Below are positions 1 through 7,974 of a stretch of DNA of 64,000 nucleotides, in pieces. The DNA comes from Stieleria maiorica. GTDB taxonomy: Bacteria; Planctomycetota; Planctomycetia; Pirellulales; Pirellulaceae. The stretch's first letter is position 1. The number at the start of each line of letters is the position of its first letter. A program made the position numbers and the translations under genes. Location: contig NZ_CP036264.1 of NCBI RefSeq assembly GCF_008035925.1, positions 6,791,641 to 6,855,640 on the forward strand, in the 5' to 3' direction. The notes below the pieces were generated by a model. The model saw only the letters and a list, made by a program, of their open reading frames with translations, was not told the DNA's origin and did not search any database.

Positions 1-229
1 CGTTCACTGACGAGTTGATCAAGCACCGCCTTTCGTTCATCCGCTGATAGCGTTCGAGCAGGTGCAGGCCTCGGGCTCGATGGCCGATCGGGATCACGAC
101 GACGGTAAAACGTCGCTCTGGAAACGTTCAGTGCCCGACACGCGGCGGCGACGCCGACGCGTTTGCTAAGCCCTTCGGCTGCTTTCAGTCTGTCTTCTCG
201 GGTGATCGCGTCTGCATCATCTCCGAGAC
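1..229 (-). CDS. IS3-family transposase OrfB, N-terminal part (runs off the left edge)
   Basis: Translating the minus strand from the oligo-A site to the window edge gives an uninterrupted reading frame in the -1 register relative to OrfA. It includes the stretches SKRVGVAAACRALNVSRA and TFYRRRDP, typical of the N-terminal helix-turn-helix part of IS3-type OrfB before the DDE integrase domain. The DDE domain itself lies outside the window. No ATG or GTG is present in this frame between the A8 run and the end of OrfA, which supports synthesis as an OrfA-OrfB fusion by ribosomal frameshifting. Whether the element is intact cannot be judged here. Confidence 0.75.
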
Positions 230-583
230 TTTTTTTTGGACGTCAATGATCAACTCCGCCTGACGGAGTTTCTCTTTCAAGCGTTCATTCTCACGCCTCA
301 GATCAGCGAGTTCCTTTGCCGCTGACGCCTTTTTGGGTGATGCTGCTCGATTGGATTTTTTCGATGATGACAATGGTTCTTCCCGAAGTTGACGACGCCA
401 GCGTCCTACCACTGACGAGTAAAGCCCTTCGCGTCGCAGCAGGGCTCCGATTTCACCAGGCTCGGTACACCGTTCGGCCTCGAGCGCGATGCGGCGTTTG
501 TACTCGGCAGTAAAGCGACGACGGCTCGCTTTCTCAGTCACCTCAGGATTTTTCTCAACTTTTTTGTCAGCGTTCTCGGTCAT
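185..583 (-). CDS. IS3-family transposase OrfA (132 aa)
   Basis: This is a small basic DNA-binding protein. Residues 20-70 carry the OrfA helix-turn-helix, with RRRFTAEYKRRIALEAERC at its start. Residues 90-120 form a leucine-zipper-like coiled coil (ELADLRRENERLKEKL). This is the layout of IS3-family OrfA, which binds the terminal inverted repeats and oligomerises through the zipper. The OrfB frame lies immediately downstream on the same strand and overlaps it in the -1 frame. The terminal inverted repeats could not be delimited by eye. Confidence 0.85.
   Translation of the reverse strand: MTENADKKVEKNPEVTEKASRRRFTAEYKRRIALEAERCTEPGEIGALLRREGLYSSVVGRWRRQLREEPLSSSKKSNRAASPKKASAAKELADLRRENERLKEKLRQAELIIDVQKKVSEMMQTRSPEKTD
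230..237 (-). other. A8 slippery site for -1 frameshifting between OrfA and OrfB
   Basis: Eight consecutive T on the plus strand (A8 on the coding strand) sit about 15 codons before the OrfA stop. The -1 frame is open from this point into OrfB. IS3-family elements commonly use A-rich heptamers for programmed -1 frameshifting, so the position and register fit. No stimulatory stem-loop was folded. Confidence 0.6.
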
Positions 584-817
584 GCAAAATGCTCCGTGCC
601 CTCAACTCTGAAAAACTCAAAGTTGTCTCACGCATGTTGGCACGTCGCAGCCTTCGGCCGCAACCAAACGATCCGGCCTCCATGACCGTTCAGAATGCCG
701 GGGGATTTTCCCAGGCATTGCTCGGGTGTTCAAGGAGCGGCCAAATGGTTGCAATCTGCGGCACCTTCCGCAATCCTTGCTATTTACATGGTTGGCGTTT
801 TACGCTGGGAGGGTGAC
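584..817. other. Intergenic region between IS3 OrfA and the 513-aa gene
   Basis: This 234-bp stretch must contain the outer end of the IS element. Overlapping frames are short and unlike proteins. No clear terminal repeat or target duplication was identified. A good ribosome-binding site (GGGAGGGTG) lies just before the ATG at 818. Confidence 0.4.
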
Positions 818-2359
818 ATGGAACGATTCATCGAACGACACGATCAACGCATCATCGGTGTTTTGTCGGGATTCGACCGGATCCTTTTTCGTGGGACCAT
901 ACGTGCGTTGAGTTACTTGGACGGGATGGATAAGTATTTGAACGTACATGGCGTCCTCTACAAACATTTCGGCGGTTTCGTCCAACGCATCTCAGACAGA
1001 ATCAAGGAACACGCCGCTGAATACGCTGAAGCGCATGGCCGGCCGTTCCGATACTTAACGTCTTCATCCATTTCCAAAGAAGACTGCGCGCGAAGCATCA
1101 TGGAGCAAGACTCCATTCAGCAAGGATTAGTTTGCGTTTTGTCATGTGTGGAATCGTGCCAAACCTACGAGCTTCATAAAGATCCGAAAGGAAAACGTCT
1201 TGAATTGGCGCATGCCCGAAGGAAATGCTTGTTCCTCTATTTCTACTTCGTCGACCGGGAATTTGGCCTGATGCACGTCCGACTTCAGACTTGGCTTCCC
1301 ATGACTATCCAGGTTTGTTTGAACGGGCGTGAATACCTTGCAGGTCGACTGGATAAGGCTGGCATCGGCTACAACAAACAGGGCAATTGCTTTACCCATA
1401 TTGATGACCTTGCCAAGGCCCAGCAGATGATTGACGATCTTCACAAGCGAAACTGGGTACAGTTCCTGAATGCGTTGGCCCGTCGGTTCAATCCCTGGCT
1501 CAAACTGAAAAGTCAGCTGAAGTTCCCCGCGTATTACTGGACCATGCGCGAAAGTGAATACGCGACTGATGTGATGTTTGCGAATGAGGCTTCACTTAAT
1601 GCGATCTACCCTGCTCTTGTCAATCATGCAGTTCAGCACTTCGGCTGTCGCGATGTGATGCGATTTATGGGCCGTCGCTTTCATCGTGATTTCAACGGGG
1701 AAGTGACAAGCGATGTGAAGCATCGTGTGGAAGGAGTAAGGATAAAACACTGGGTCGATGAGAACTCGATCAAAATGTACGACAAGGCGGGCAGCGTACT
1801 GAGAATCGAAACCACGATTAACAATCCGAGACGCTTCAACGTTCGAAGAAAAGCGACCCGTGGCGGCGAAGTTGTTGTTGCATGGTTTCCGATGCGAAAG
1901 AGCGTCGCCGACGTTGCACGGCGTGTGGAAATATGTCACGCCGCGAATGAGCGCTATCTTGAGGCACTCGCTGTCGTAGGAGAATCATCTCCCGCGCACA
2001 AGATACTTGATCCAGTAAGTCGCCGGATTTTCCGTCAGGGACGACCATATCGGGGGCTACGCCCGATCGAACCGGACGAAGTTCGCATGTTCTCGGTTCT
2101 GCAGGAAGGGACGTTCCTCTTGCAAGGGTTCCGCAATAAAGACCTACGGTCAAGGCTCTTTCCACATGTCAATCGTAATGACAAAGAGCGGAAGCGGGCG
2201 GCTGGGCGTATCACTCGGTTGCTACGGTTGCTTCGCGCACACGGATTGATCCGAAAAGTTTCAGGCACGTTCTACTATCGAATAACACAAAAAGGGCAGA
2301 AACTTATGACGACGGCTCTGAAACTTCGCGACACCGAACTCCTCGAATTGAGCGCTTAA
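818..2359 (+). CDS. Uncharacterised 513-aa protein with C-terminal winged-helix-like region
   Basis: The start at 818 is chosen because GGGAGGGTG lies just upstream and the protein opens with MERFIERHDQRIIGVLSGFD, which I recognise as the typical N-terminus of a large uncharacterised family common in planctomycetes and some other phyla. Conserved-looking blocks are VLSCVESCQTYEL and MHVRLQTWLPMTIQVCLNG in the first half. The last ~110 residues, with GRITRLLRLLRAHGLIRKV, look like a winged helix. I see no recognised catalytic motif. Its position next to an IS element and its scattered occurrence suggest mobility, but function is unknown. A longer in-frame start at 695 is possible but has no ribosome-binding site. 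Confidence 0.8.
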   Translation: MERFIERHDQRIIGVLSGFDRILFRGTIRALSYLDGMDKYLNVHGVLYKHFGGFVQRISDRIKEHAAEYAEAHGRPFRYLTSSSISKEDCARSIMEQDSIQQGLVCVLSCVESCQTYELHKDPKGKRLELAHARRKCLFLYFYFVDREFGLMHVRLQTWLPMTIQVCLNGREYLAGRLDKAGIGYNKQGNCFTHIDDLAKAQQMIDDLHKRNWVQFLNALARRFNPWLKLKSQLKFPAYYWTMRESEYATDVMFANEASLNAIYPALVNHAVQHFGCRDVMRFMGRRFHRDFNGEVTSDVKHRVEGVRIKHWVDENSIKMYDKAGSVLRIETTINNPRRFNVRRKATRGGEVVVAWFPMRKSVADVARRVEICHAANERYLEALAVVGESSPAHKILDPVSRRIFRQGRPYRGLRPIEPDEVRMFSVLQEGTFLLQGFRNKDLRSRLFPHVNRNDKERKRAAGRITRLLRLLRAHGLIRKVSGTFYYRITQKGQKLMTTALKLRDTELLELSA

Positions 2360-2484
2360 TCTTTGTTGTCAAAACAAGCTTTCACGGGTTTGTTATACAG
2401 AGGGGCACTCCGGCGGAAGAGCCGATGCTCAAATTCTCTGTTCAAGAAGCTCGGAGTCGGCGGGAAACCCGATTGGGTTTTGCT

Positions 2485-2600
2485 CTGATCGGCACGGCAA
2501 GCTGGCGACGCCAGAGCCAACGGCCGTCGCTGTCGGTCACACCTTGCTCATCGACCGACACGATCCGGTTGTCACTGATCGCGACACGATAGACACAAAA
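2485..2600 (-). pseudogene. IS91-like transposase relic (repeat copy A)
   Basis: The minus strand reads YRVAISDNRIVSVDEQGVT, which resembles the conserved 'THRVAISNRRLV' stretch near the C-terminal half of IS91-family transposases. The match then degrades. Nothing else of a transposase is preserved around it. The assignment rests on one short motif recalled from the family. Confidence 0.4.
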
Positions 2601-3150
2601 CGTAGAGATCGTTTCCAGCGTTGGGTGACACGATTCGCAGGTGATTTTGAATCGCAGAGTCGCAGAGGACGCAGAGGTGCGAAATTGAGCGTGTCATCCT
2701 CTGCGCTCTCTGCGCCTCAGCGTTTTAATCTCCCCCCGCTGCCTTCATCTTGGGCGCGTGGATCTATTGCTACCCATCAACGGGAGGCAGGCTTCGATGT
2801 CGAATGAGCGGCCAGCGTTGAAGTTCATCTGACCGGCCATCGCGTCGATCGTCGGGGGGGCGGGGGAATCAAGCTCGCGCCAGCTTCTTGAATCTCCTGG
2901 CCGCAGGTCATCCGCGTTGTGTTTTGGTCGACGTCCTGATCTCACGTGGCCCATCGAGTAAGCCAACGGCGCATGGCTTCCCCGCTGGCACGCGTCGGGC
3001 GGTCCGAGAGGTTCTTTGTTGACTACGAGACGAAACCGGCCCCCGAAACCGCACCCGAATCAAACGCCAACACTGGCACGCGGCAACTGCAGCTATTCTA
3101 ATTGCGGTCGACCCGAACCCGGCCAAGTCGAGCCGACAAACTTCAACGCA

Positions 3151-3187
3151 CGATCTATCCGGGCACGAGACGTGCCCGGATAGATCG
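3151..3187. other. Perfect 17-bp hairpin at the end of repeat copy A
   Basis: Arms 3151-3167 and 3171-3187 are perfectly complementary around a 3-nt loop. The equivalent in copy B (6258-6293) has one mismatch. No T-run follows, so a simple Rho-independent terminator is not indicated. It could be a transcript-end structure or a recombination end. Confidence 0.7.
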
Positions 3188-3230
3188 CATTTCGTTACCC
3201 GAATTGGTTCAAACGTAGTACGAATCGCTG

Positions 3231-3707
3231 ATGAAAACCGAGCGATTTCACGAGGCGACGTTGATCACTGTTTTTCGAGGCAAACGCTGGCGACGACATT
3301 CTGTTCAGCGATTGCCACTGATAGCAACTGCAGTTTTGTTTTGTGTTGCGGTTATGACTGTCTACCTGCTTTTACATCCAACATCGATGACGGATGACGC
3401 TTTGTCACTGGTTGCATTAACAGGACTCGCTTCGACGGCCACGTTTGTCTCATACAAGCTTCTTCCAAGGCTCGTAGTTTGCGCAAATGCTCAATTTTAC
3501 TTGGAGGCTCCCGGTTGCTCTGCGATATGCATGAACCCAAACCACGAAACGGATGTCCGCATTCGGAGAATCAATGATCGGCTCGTGTACATATCGACGA
3601 CGGATGGTAAATTCGAGCTGATTGCTCATCGGCAACGCTTGGCTGATACTGAATCGGGTAACAATCGCGTGCACCCGAGTACGCGAGTTGGGCGGTCTCG
3701 AAGTTGA
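3231..3707 (+). CDS. Small two-helix membrane protein, unknown function (158 aa)
   Basis: I do not recognise the family. Residues ~28-48 (LPLIATAVLFCVAVMTVYLL) and ~57-80 (ALSLVALTGLASTATFVSYK) form two hydrophobic segments, followed by a soluble tail of about 75 residues with a short Cys pair region. The gene starts ~35 bp after repeat copy A, and its 3' end runs into an attC-like site at 3659-3743. This is the usual arrangement for integron gene cassettes. The last ~17 residues are therefore encoded by the palindrome and may be dispensable. Confidence 0.6.
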   Translation: MKTERFHEATLITVFRGKRWRRHSVQRLPLIATAVLFCVAVMTVYLLLHPTSMTDDALSLVALTGLASTATFVSYKLLPRLVVCANAQFYLEAPGCSAICMNPNHETDVRIRRINDRLVYISTTDGKFELIAHRQRLADTESGNNRVHPSTRVGRSRS

Positions 3708-3743
3708 ACATTTTCCGCGCGTACCGGGTGACGCGTGACGTTA
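3659..3743 (+). other. attC-like recombination site 1
   Basis: An imperfect palindrome with attC architecture. Outer TAAC/GTTA arms (3659-3662 and 3740-3743) are followed by an unpaired spacer, then CGCGT/ACGCG, CACCCG/CGGGTG and GTACGCG/CGCGTAC pairings. The 5' half carries two extrahelical bases (G between CGCGT and CACCCG, A before GTACGCG) that the 3' half lacks. Total length is ~85 bp. Paired R and L boxes with bulges on one side are the hallmark of integron attC sites. No integrase gene is in the window. Confidence 0.65.
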
Positions 3744-3767
3744 TTTGACTCAAACAGGGCGAAACCA

Positions 3768-4163
3768 ATGCCTTTCGTTTCTGGAACGTCTGACACGGAG
3801 CTTGACTTCGACATGCTTGTTAAACGTCTCTGTGAAGCCTTTCCCGAGACAACTGTGATTTCCGAAGACTATTACGCCGATCGTTTGCGGCTGGAAAAGG
3901 CGATTGCGCGGCAACTCGGAATGGCAGATGATTGTGCACCAATTCGCTGTACCGAAAGAGTTGCACGCGAGCATGGGACGCAAAGGCACCTGTCTATTCC
4001 AATCTCCAGCGATACGAAGCTAGATACACGAATTGACAAGATGGGGATTTTGGCCGTCGGCGGACAGGATACGGAGCAATGTCGCACGGATATCGGAAAG
4101 CTGGTCGACATCCTGACGTCGTTTCTGTTGAAAATCCAAACAAGCTGGGGCAACGTCAAATAA
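3768..4163 (+). CDS. Hypothetical protein (131 aa) in a cassette-like unit
   Basis: ATG at 3768 is preferred over an in-frame GTG at 3735, which lies inside the attC-like palindrome. The product is a soluble alpha/beta-looking protein with LDFDMLVKRLCEAFPETTVI near the N-terminus and a C-terminal helical region. No family is recognised. The TAA stop lies within the first bases of the next attC-like site (4161), again typical of gene cassettes. The flanking sites imply it could be a mobile single-gene cassette. Confidence 0.55.
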   Translation: MPFVSGTSDTELDFDMLVKRLCEAFPETTVISEDYYADRLRLEKAIARQLGMADDCAPIRCTERVAREHGTQRHLSIPISSDTKLDTRIDKMGILAVGGQDTEQCRTDIGKLVDILTSFLLKIQTSWGNVK

Positions 4164-4248
4164 CCATGCGATGATGACGGAGCGGCGGAGTCGTGGTTAT
4201 TGAAGTGGTCGATCACCCGCCGCCGCACGCATATCGCTAACGTTCACG
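4161..4248 (+). other. attC-like recombination site 2
   Basis: TAAC at 4161-4164 and GTT at 4242-4244 delimit an ~87-bp imperfect palindrome. After a short unpaired spacer the arms pair as GCGAT/ATCGC, ATG/CAT and CG/CG, with two extrahelical bases in the 5' half, then through a GC-rich GCGGCGG stem. The architecture matches site 1 although the sequence differs. Its central segment (AGTCGTGGTTATTGAAGTGG) recurs almost exactly at 6914-6934. Confidence 0.65.
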
Positions 4249-4824
4249 CTCTCGGCTGCTTGAAACGGGTTCCGAGATTAGCGTTCATTCGCTTGGATTA
4301 GCGGTTGGTGTTTTCGGCGTTTTGGCACCGCTAATGAACACCGATGAACGCTAATGCCAGTACCCGAGCTTGCGGGCACCGGGATTCATCAGACCTCTGT
4401 TTCCTGTTATTCGCTCCTGAAGTCATGGTTCGACAGGTGCGCTGACATACTTGCTGGAAGGGCCTCACGCAAAGTCGCCAAGCCGCAAAGCTTTGCCCCC
4501 GCTTCTTTGCGGCTTGGCGTCTTTGCGTGATTCTTGTCTCACTTGGTGCACGGTCGACTCGGCCGAATTCGACAAGCCGACGCCTGTCGAATGCAACGCT
4601 GACAGCCGACGCCTGATGCGCCGACTGCTGTTTGGAGACTCGATTTTCCTCGGCGATTCCGGTCGAGTACACTGGCCACCAGTGACGATGGTTCAAGCTG
4701 TCGTCGTGGCCGATCCGCGTGAACCAAGTGGTGCACCGCAGTCGGCGAGTCGAGTTTGTTTTAAAATCAGGTCGATCACGCCGACGCGGTGACGACGTCC
4801 GTTATTTGCAATAGGTGATGCTCG
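4249..4824. other. Intergenic region with a long hairpin, no convincing gene
   Basis: The interval contains short repeats of the 'TTAGCG/CGCTAAT' kind (4270-4356). It also contains a long hairpin with 26-nt arms at 4465-4490 and 4505-4530 (one mismatch, 14-nt loop) built on the TTTGCG/CGCAAA theme. The open frames here are Arg/Ser-rich and look like chance. The 4825 start has little ribosome-binding signal. Confidence 0.5.
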
Positions 4825-5703
4825 ATGGGCGAACGCATCGCTGGCACCTTGATCTCTGTCGCTGCGGTTTTGCTTTCGATCCATGCCTCACTTGGCCGTG
4901 TGTTCGGTTTCCACCGTAGCATTCCGTGGAGCGGCGGGGGCAACATGACAATGGTCGGCGAAATCTCGCTGGCTGGATTCATTGGATCCGTTGGCGGCGG
5001 AATCGCTTCTGGTCACCCTGTCTTTTTCTTAACAGCACTGCCGTGTTGGCTTGTTGGATTTCTCTCGCAGTCGCGTGCGAATCGTCGTTTCCAACGAGAC
5101 GAAGAACAGCTCCGTACGGAGAACGCAAAACTGTACCCAGGCGTGTTTGACATTGACCCACCGCAATGCATGGATGTCGATACCACACCACTTGTCGATG
5201 TCTATGATTGTGATTCATGTGTCTTGATTGGACGAATTGGCTCGATGCACATTCGCGACTTAATTCATGCAACTGCGGACATGCCCGACCAAGGGCCAAA
5301 CGACATATTCGTGATCGAGGAAATGGTCGAACCGCCCGCGTTGCCGGAATCAAACGAATTGCATTCGTTCTTGCAGCCACACTTTGGCTCGCGGGGGCAC
5401 GCGGTGTTGCGCTGGATCCCAGTGCAGGAAAGCAAAAAAACAATAAGAATTTTACATCGCGTGAATGACGAGCGGTGTCTCTCTCTGATCTCTGTTTGCA
5501 GCCGAAGGGTAGCGTCCACTCCGGCGGAAGAGCCGATGCTCAAATTTTCTGTTCAAGAAGCTCGGAGTCGGCGAAAAACCCGATTGGGTTTTGCTCTGAT
5601 TGACACGGCAAGCTGGCGACGTCAGAGCCAACGGCCGTCGCTGTCGGTCACGCCTTGCTCATCGACCGACACGATCCGGTTGTCACTGATCGCGACACGA
5701 TAG
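4825..5703 (+). CDS. Membrane protein with a repeat-derived C-terminus (292 aa)
   Basis: Residues 1-95 hold three hydrophobic stretches (ISVAAVLLSIHASLG, ISLAGFIGSVGGGIAS, PVFFLTALPCWLVGFL), followed by a soluble domain of ~130 residues with a CDSC motif (VYDCDSCVLIGRIGSMHIRD). I do not recognise the family. From about residue 231 onward the frame reads into long repeat copy B (starts 5517). The last ~60 residues are therefore not native and look non-protein-like (Arg/Ser-rich). The natural C-terminus was probably truncated when the repeat arrived. Confidence 0.5.
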   Translation: MGERIAGTLISVAAVLLSIHASLGRVFGFHRSIPWSGGGNMTMVGEISLAGFIGSVGGGIASGHPVFFLTALPCWLVGFLSQSRANRRFQRDEEQLRTENAKLYPGVFDIDPPQCMDVDTTPLVDVYDCDSCVLIGRIGSMHIRDLIHATADMPDQGPNDIFVIEEMVEPPALPESNELHSFLQPHFGSRGHAVLRWIPVQESKKTIRILHRVNDERCLSLISVCSRRVASTPAEEPMLKFSVQEARSRRKTRLGFALIDTASWRRQSQRPSLSVTPCSSTDTIRLSLIATR

Positions 5704-6302
5704 ACGCAACACGTAGAGATCGTTTCCAGCGTTGGGTGACACGATTCGCAGGTGATTTTGAATCGCAGAGTCGCAGAGGACGCAGAGATGCGGAATTGAG
5801 CGTGTCATCCTCTGCGCTCGCTGCGTCTCAGCATTTTGATCTCCCCCCGCTGCCTTCATCTTGGGCGCGTGGATCTATTGCTACCCATCAATGGGAGGCA
5901 GGCTTCGATGTCGAATGAGCGGCCTGCGTTGAAGTTCATCTGACCGGCCATCGCGTCGATCGTCGGGGGGCGGGGGAATCCAGCTCGCGCCGGCTTCTTG
6001 AATCTCGTGGCCGCAGGTTATCCGCGTTGTGTTTTGGTCAACGTCCTGATCTCACGTGGCCCATCGAGTAAGCCAACGGCGCATGGCTTCCCCGCTGGCA
6101 CGCGTCGTGCTGTCCGAGAGTTTTTTTCCTACGAGACGAAACCGACCCCCTAAACCGCATCCGAATCAAACGCCAACGCTGGCATGCGGCAACTGCATCT
6201 ATTCTAATAGCGGTCGACCCGAAGCCGGCCAAGTCGAGCCGAAAAACTTCAACGCATGATCTATCCCGGCACGTCCCGTGCCCGGATAGATCGCCTTTCG
6301 TT
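5517..6302. repeat. Long direct repeat, copy B (~790 bp)
   Basis: This is the second copy of the segment at 2406-3196, same orientation. It retains the transposase-like relic (minus strand, 5596-5711), the CGCAGAG repeats and the terminal hairpin (6258-6293, one mismatch). It interrupts the 3' part of the membrane protein gene at 4825 and ends ~22 bp before the next gene. Confidence 0.85.
5596..5711 (-). pseudogene. IS91-like transposase relic (repeat copy B)
   Basis: The same YRVAISDNRIVSVDEQGVT stretch as copy A appears on the minus strand. In this copy a TGA stop interrupts the frame shortly after (at the codon following WL), so it cannot be functional. Confidence 0.4.
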
Positions 6303-6323
6303 CTGCAATTGAAGAGGTGAAGA

Positions 6324-6881
6324 TTGCGTTTCAGCTTGAAGGCCGCACTGGCATTCGTGGCGATCTCATCAATCTTGTTCGTGTTGGTTGAGCGGCAAAC
6401 TCGCGATTGGCGTGCCCATCAACAGCTGATCGGTGAAATCGCGGCCTTTGGCGGTTCCGATCCAACAATTAAGGATGACTTTACGGTTACATGGATCACC
6501 ATAGAAGACCGAATCACTTCGCAGATTCCCGATCGCTTTTCCGTTTTGGAAACTCTCTATTGCTCTGACTCCAATGTGGCTGATGAAGACCTTCGCTTTC
6601 TCGATGGTGTTGACGAGATAGTTGTGCTTCACTTGGATGGAACCCAAATCACTGATGCAGGATTGCCACATCTATCCAAGATTGGGCGCCTGAACGCCAT
6701 TCTCTTCGACGATACCTCCATTTCTGATGACGGGATGGAATTATTGGCATCGGTAAAGTTTAAACTCGGTGTTGTCTTATCGGGTACCCAGGTGACGCAA
6801 TCCGGCGTAGACCGGCTTAAGGAGTTGCGTCCCGAGATCTACGTGATACATGACGAATTGGGGCTCGACGGATACGAGTAG
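6324..6881 (+). CDS. Membrane-anchored leucine-rich-repeat-like protein (185 aa)
   Basis: TTG start at 6324 preceded by GAAGAGGTGA. Residues 1-22 (MRFSLKAALAFVAISSILFV) form an N-terminal membrane anchor or signal. Residues ~75-165 contain LRR-like units with the spacing VLHLDGTQITDAGLPHLSKI and VVLSGTQVTQSGVDRLKEL, as in the 'internalin-like' LRR proteins common in planctomycetes. Such repeats normally mediate protein contacts; the partner is unknown. The gene follows repeat copy B by 22 bp and is followed by an attC-like remnant. Confidence 0.7.
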   Translation: MRFSLKAALAFVAISSILFVLVERQTRDWRAHQQLIGEIAAFGGSDPTIKDDFTVTWITIEDRITSQIPDRFSVLETLYCSDSNVADEDLRFLDGVDEIVVLHLDGTQITDAGLPHLSKIGRLNAILFDDTSISDDGMELLASVKFKLGVVLSGTQVTQSGVDRLKELRPEIYVIHDELGLDGYE

Positions 6882-6884
6882 AAT

Positions 6885-6975
6885 ACAGGACGATGCGATG
6901 CAGGACGAGTCGCCCGAGTCGTGGTTCTTGAAGTGGAAAGTCATCCTCGCGTCCTTGGTGATGTACGCCGCTGCG
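6885..6975 (+). other. Degenerate attC-like site (site 3)
   Basis: The segment starts just after the LRR gene stop. Its centre (GAGTCGTGGTTCTTGAAGTGG region, 6914-6934) matches the centre of attC-like site 2 with one difference, and both have GATGCGATG or ATGCGATG at the left. The arms pair only partly and the outer GTT is not evident, so it is probably decayed. The rest of 6976-7248 holds no convincing gene; overlapping frames on both strands lack family features. Confidence 0.35.
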
Positions 6976-7248
6976 GCGATGAGAGTTGGGGTCGATGAAA
7001 CGCAGCAACCGCCCGCAGTTTTCGATCGCGTCGTTACTGATGCAGACGTTGTTTGCGGCTACGTTCATCTCAAAAGCCAGCGACAAACCGGCGTCATCTT
7101 TTTTGCCATCCCATTTTTTGACCACCACTCCTTCCGATTCGTTTGCCATAATGTTTGACAGCAAGGAATGGTGAGAACCTCCGTGCCTCGAGGTTGTCGA
7201 TGCGTCGCACGGTGTTCCAGCAAGAAGCACTCGTATTAACATCACTCA

Positions 7249-7728
7249 ATGAAGCAGGCCTTCTACATCTTGCTTGCCACCGGGGCATGTGCGATTGCGG
7301 GAACGCTCCTTGCTTGGCTGCACGGCGGTCAACAGGAAGATGTCGGCAGTGCGATTGCAGGCGGTGCCGGATTCGTGATGGCCAACGGCATTGCGATTCG
7401 TTTTCGCGGCTCCAAAGTCATCGGCGATTCGCACAGCGAGACGTTTTCCGGTATCGCATCTCCGGAGTTAGGCTTCGCGTATGGTGTGTTCGCAATCGCC
7501 TATTTCGCGTTTGTGGGATGGCTTACGGGTTTTCTTCACGATCATGGCGACTTTGCGGGGACTGTTTGCGGTGGTTTTGGAGGATTCATTTTGGCCATCA
7601 TCGTTCCTGCCATTCACCGTTCTTCATTCATGGCAGCAGGAAGGAAACTGCAACTATCGCTTTCCGTGATTGCGCTGGGCGCGCTGCTCACGATCGTATG
7701 GGCGATGTACAAGCACGAATTCCTGTAG
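7249..7728 (+). CDS. Small polytopic membrane protein (159 aa)
   Basis: Four to five hydrophobic segments are visible: residues 1-24 (MKQAFYILLATGACAIAGTL), ~33-48, ~76-97 (FAYGVFAIAYFAFVGWLTGF), ~103-120 (GGFGGFILAIIVPAI) and ~132-153 (LSLSVIALGALLTIVWAMY). Soluble parts are minimal. No family is recognised and no catalytic motif is seen. An attC-like element follows the stop by ~15 bp, suggesting it travels as a cassette. Confidence 0.65.
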   Translation: MKQAFYILLATGACAIAGTLLAWLHGGQQEDVGSAIAGGAGFVMANGIAIRFRGSKVIGDSHSETFSGIASPELGFAYGVFAIAYFAFVGWLTGFLHDHGDFAGTVCGGFGGFILAIIVPAIHRSSFMAAGRKLQLSLSVIALGALLTIVWAMYKHEFL

Positions 7729-7741
7729 AACCTGATCGCGG

Positions 7742-7829
7742 ATCACCATGCCGTCCAACGGAGTACGGCATCACGCGTTCGCAAATGGAGAATCAACGCG
7801 TCGGCCCCCGGTAGCGGCGGACGTTCACG
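7742..7829 (+). other. attC-like recombination site 4
   Basis: A palindrome of ~87 bp begins with CACCATGCCG and ends in GTTCACG, the same seven bases that end site 2, followed by CTC as in site 2. GCCG/CGGC pair as an L box with an extra base in the 5' half, but the R box (CAC versus AAC) has a change. Length and position just after a gene stop match sites 1 and 2. Confidence 0.45.
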
Positions 7830-7974
7830 CTCGCTGGGTGCCGCAATTTCCGGTGTGCGATTCGTGCTCATCTGAGGTTAATGCTGCGGGATCGCGGAAC
7901 ACAGACGAACGCAGATGATTCCGCTGTGACTTGCAGCACGGATTCAATACAATGAAGAGTCAGACGAACCGTTT

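Larger units (their letters stand above)
2406..3196. repeat. Long direct repeat, copy A (~790 bp)
   Basis: This segment recurs in the same orientation at 5517-6302, with only scattered differences by eye. It carries a transposase-like relic on the minus strand near its left end, a run of CGCAGAG-type direct repeats around 2655-2675, and ends in a perfect 17-bp hairpin at 3151-3187. The next gene starts about 35 bp after the repeat. Its open reading frames (for example 2544-2807) look non-protein-like, so I treat the segment as non-coding. Confidence 0.85.

Noticed and set aside
2544..2807. 87-codon frame conserved in both long-repeat copies (also 5655-5918)
   Set aside because: The frame is preserved only because the copies are nearly identical; the protein is translated CGCAGAG-type repeat with Arg/Ser runs.
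6817..7245. Minus-strand frame after the LRR gene
   Set aside because: Overlaps the LRR gene and the attC-like remnant, lacks a ribosome-binding site and family features.
7155..7814. 219-aa plus-strand frame overlapping the membrane gene at 7249
   Set aside because: Arg/Cys/His-rich and extending over the attC-like site; the overlapping membrane protein has proper hydrophobic segments.
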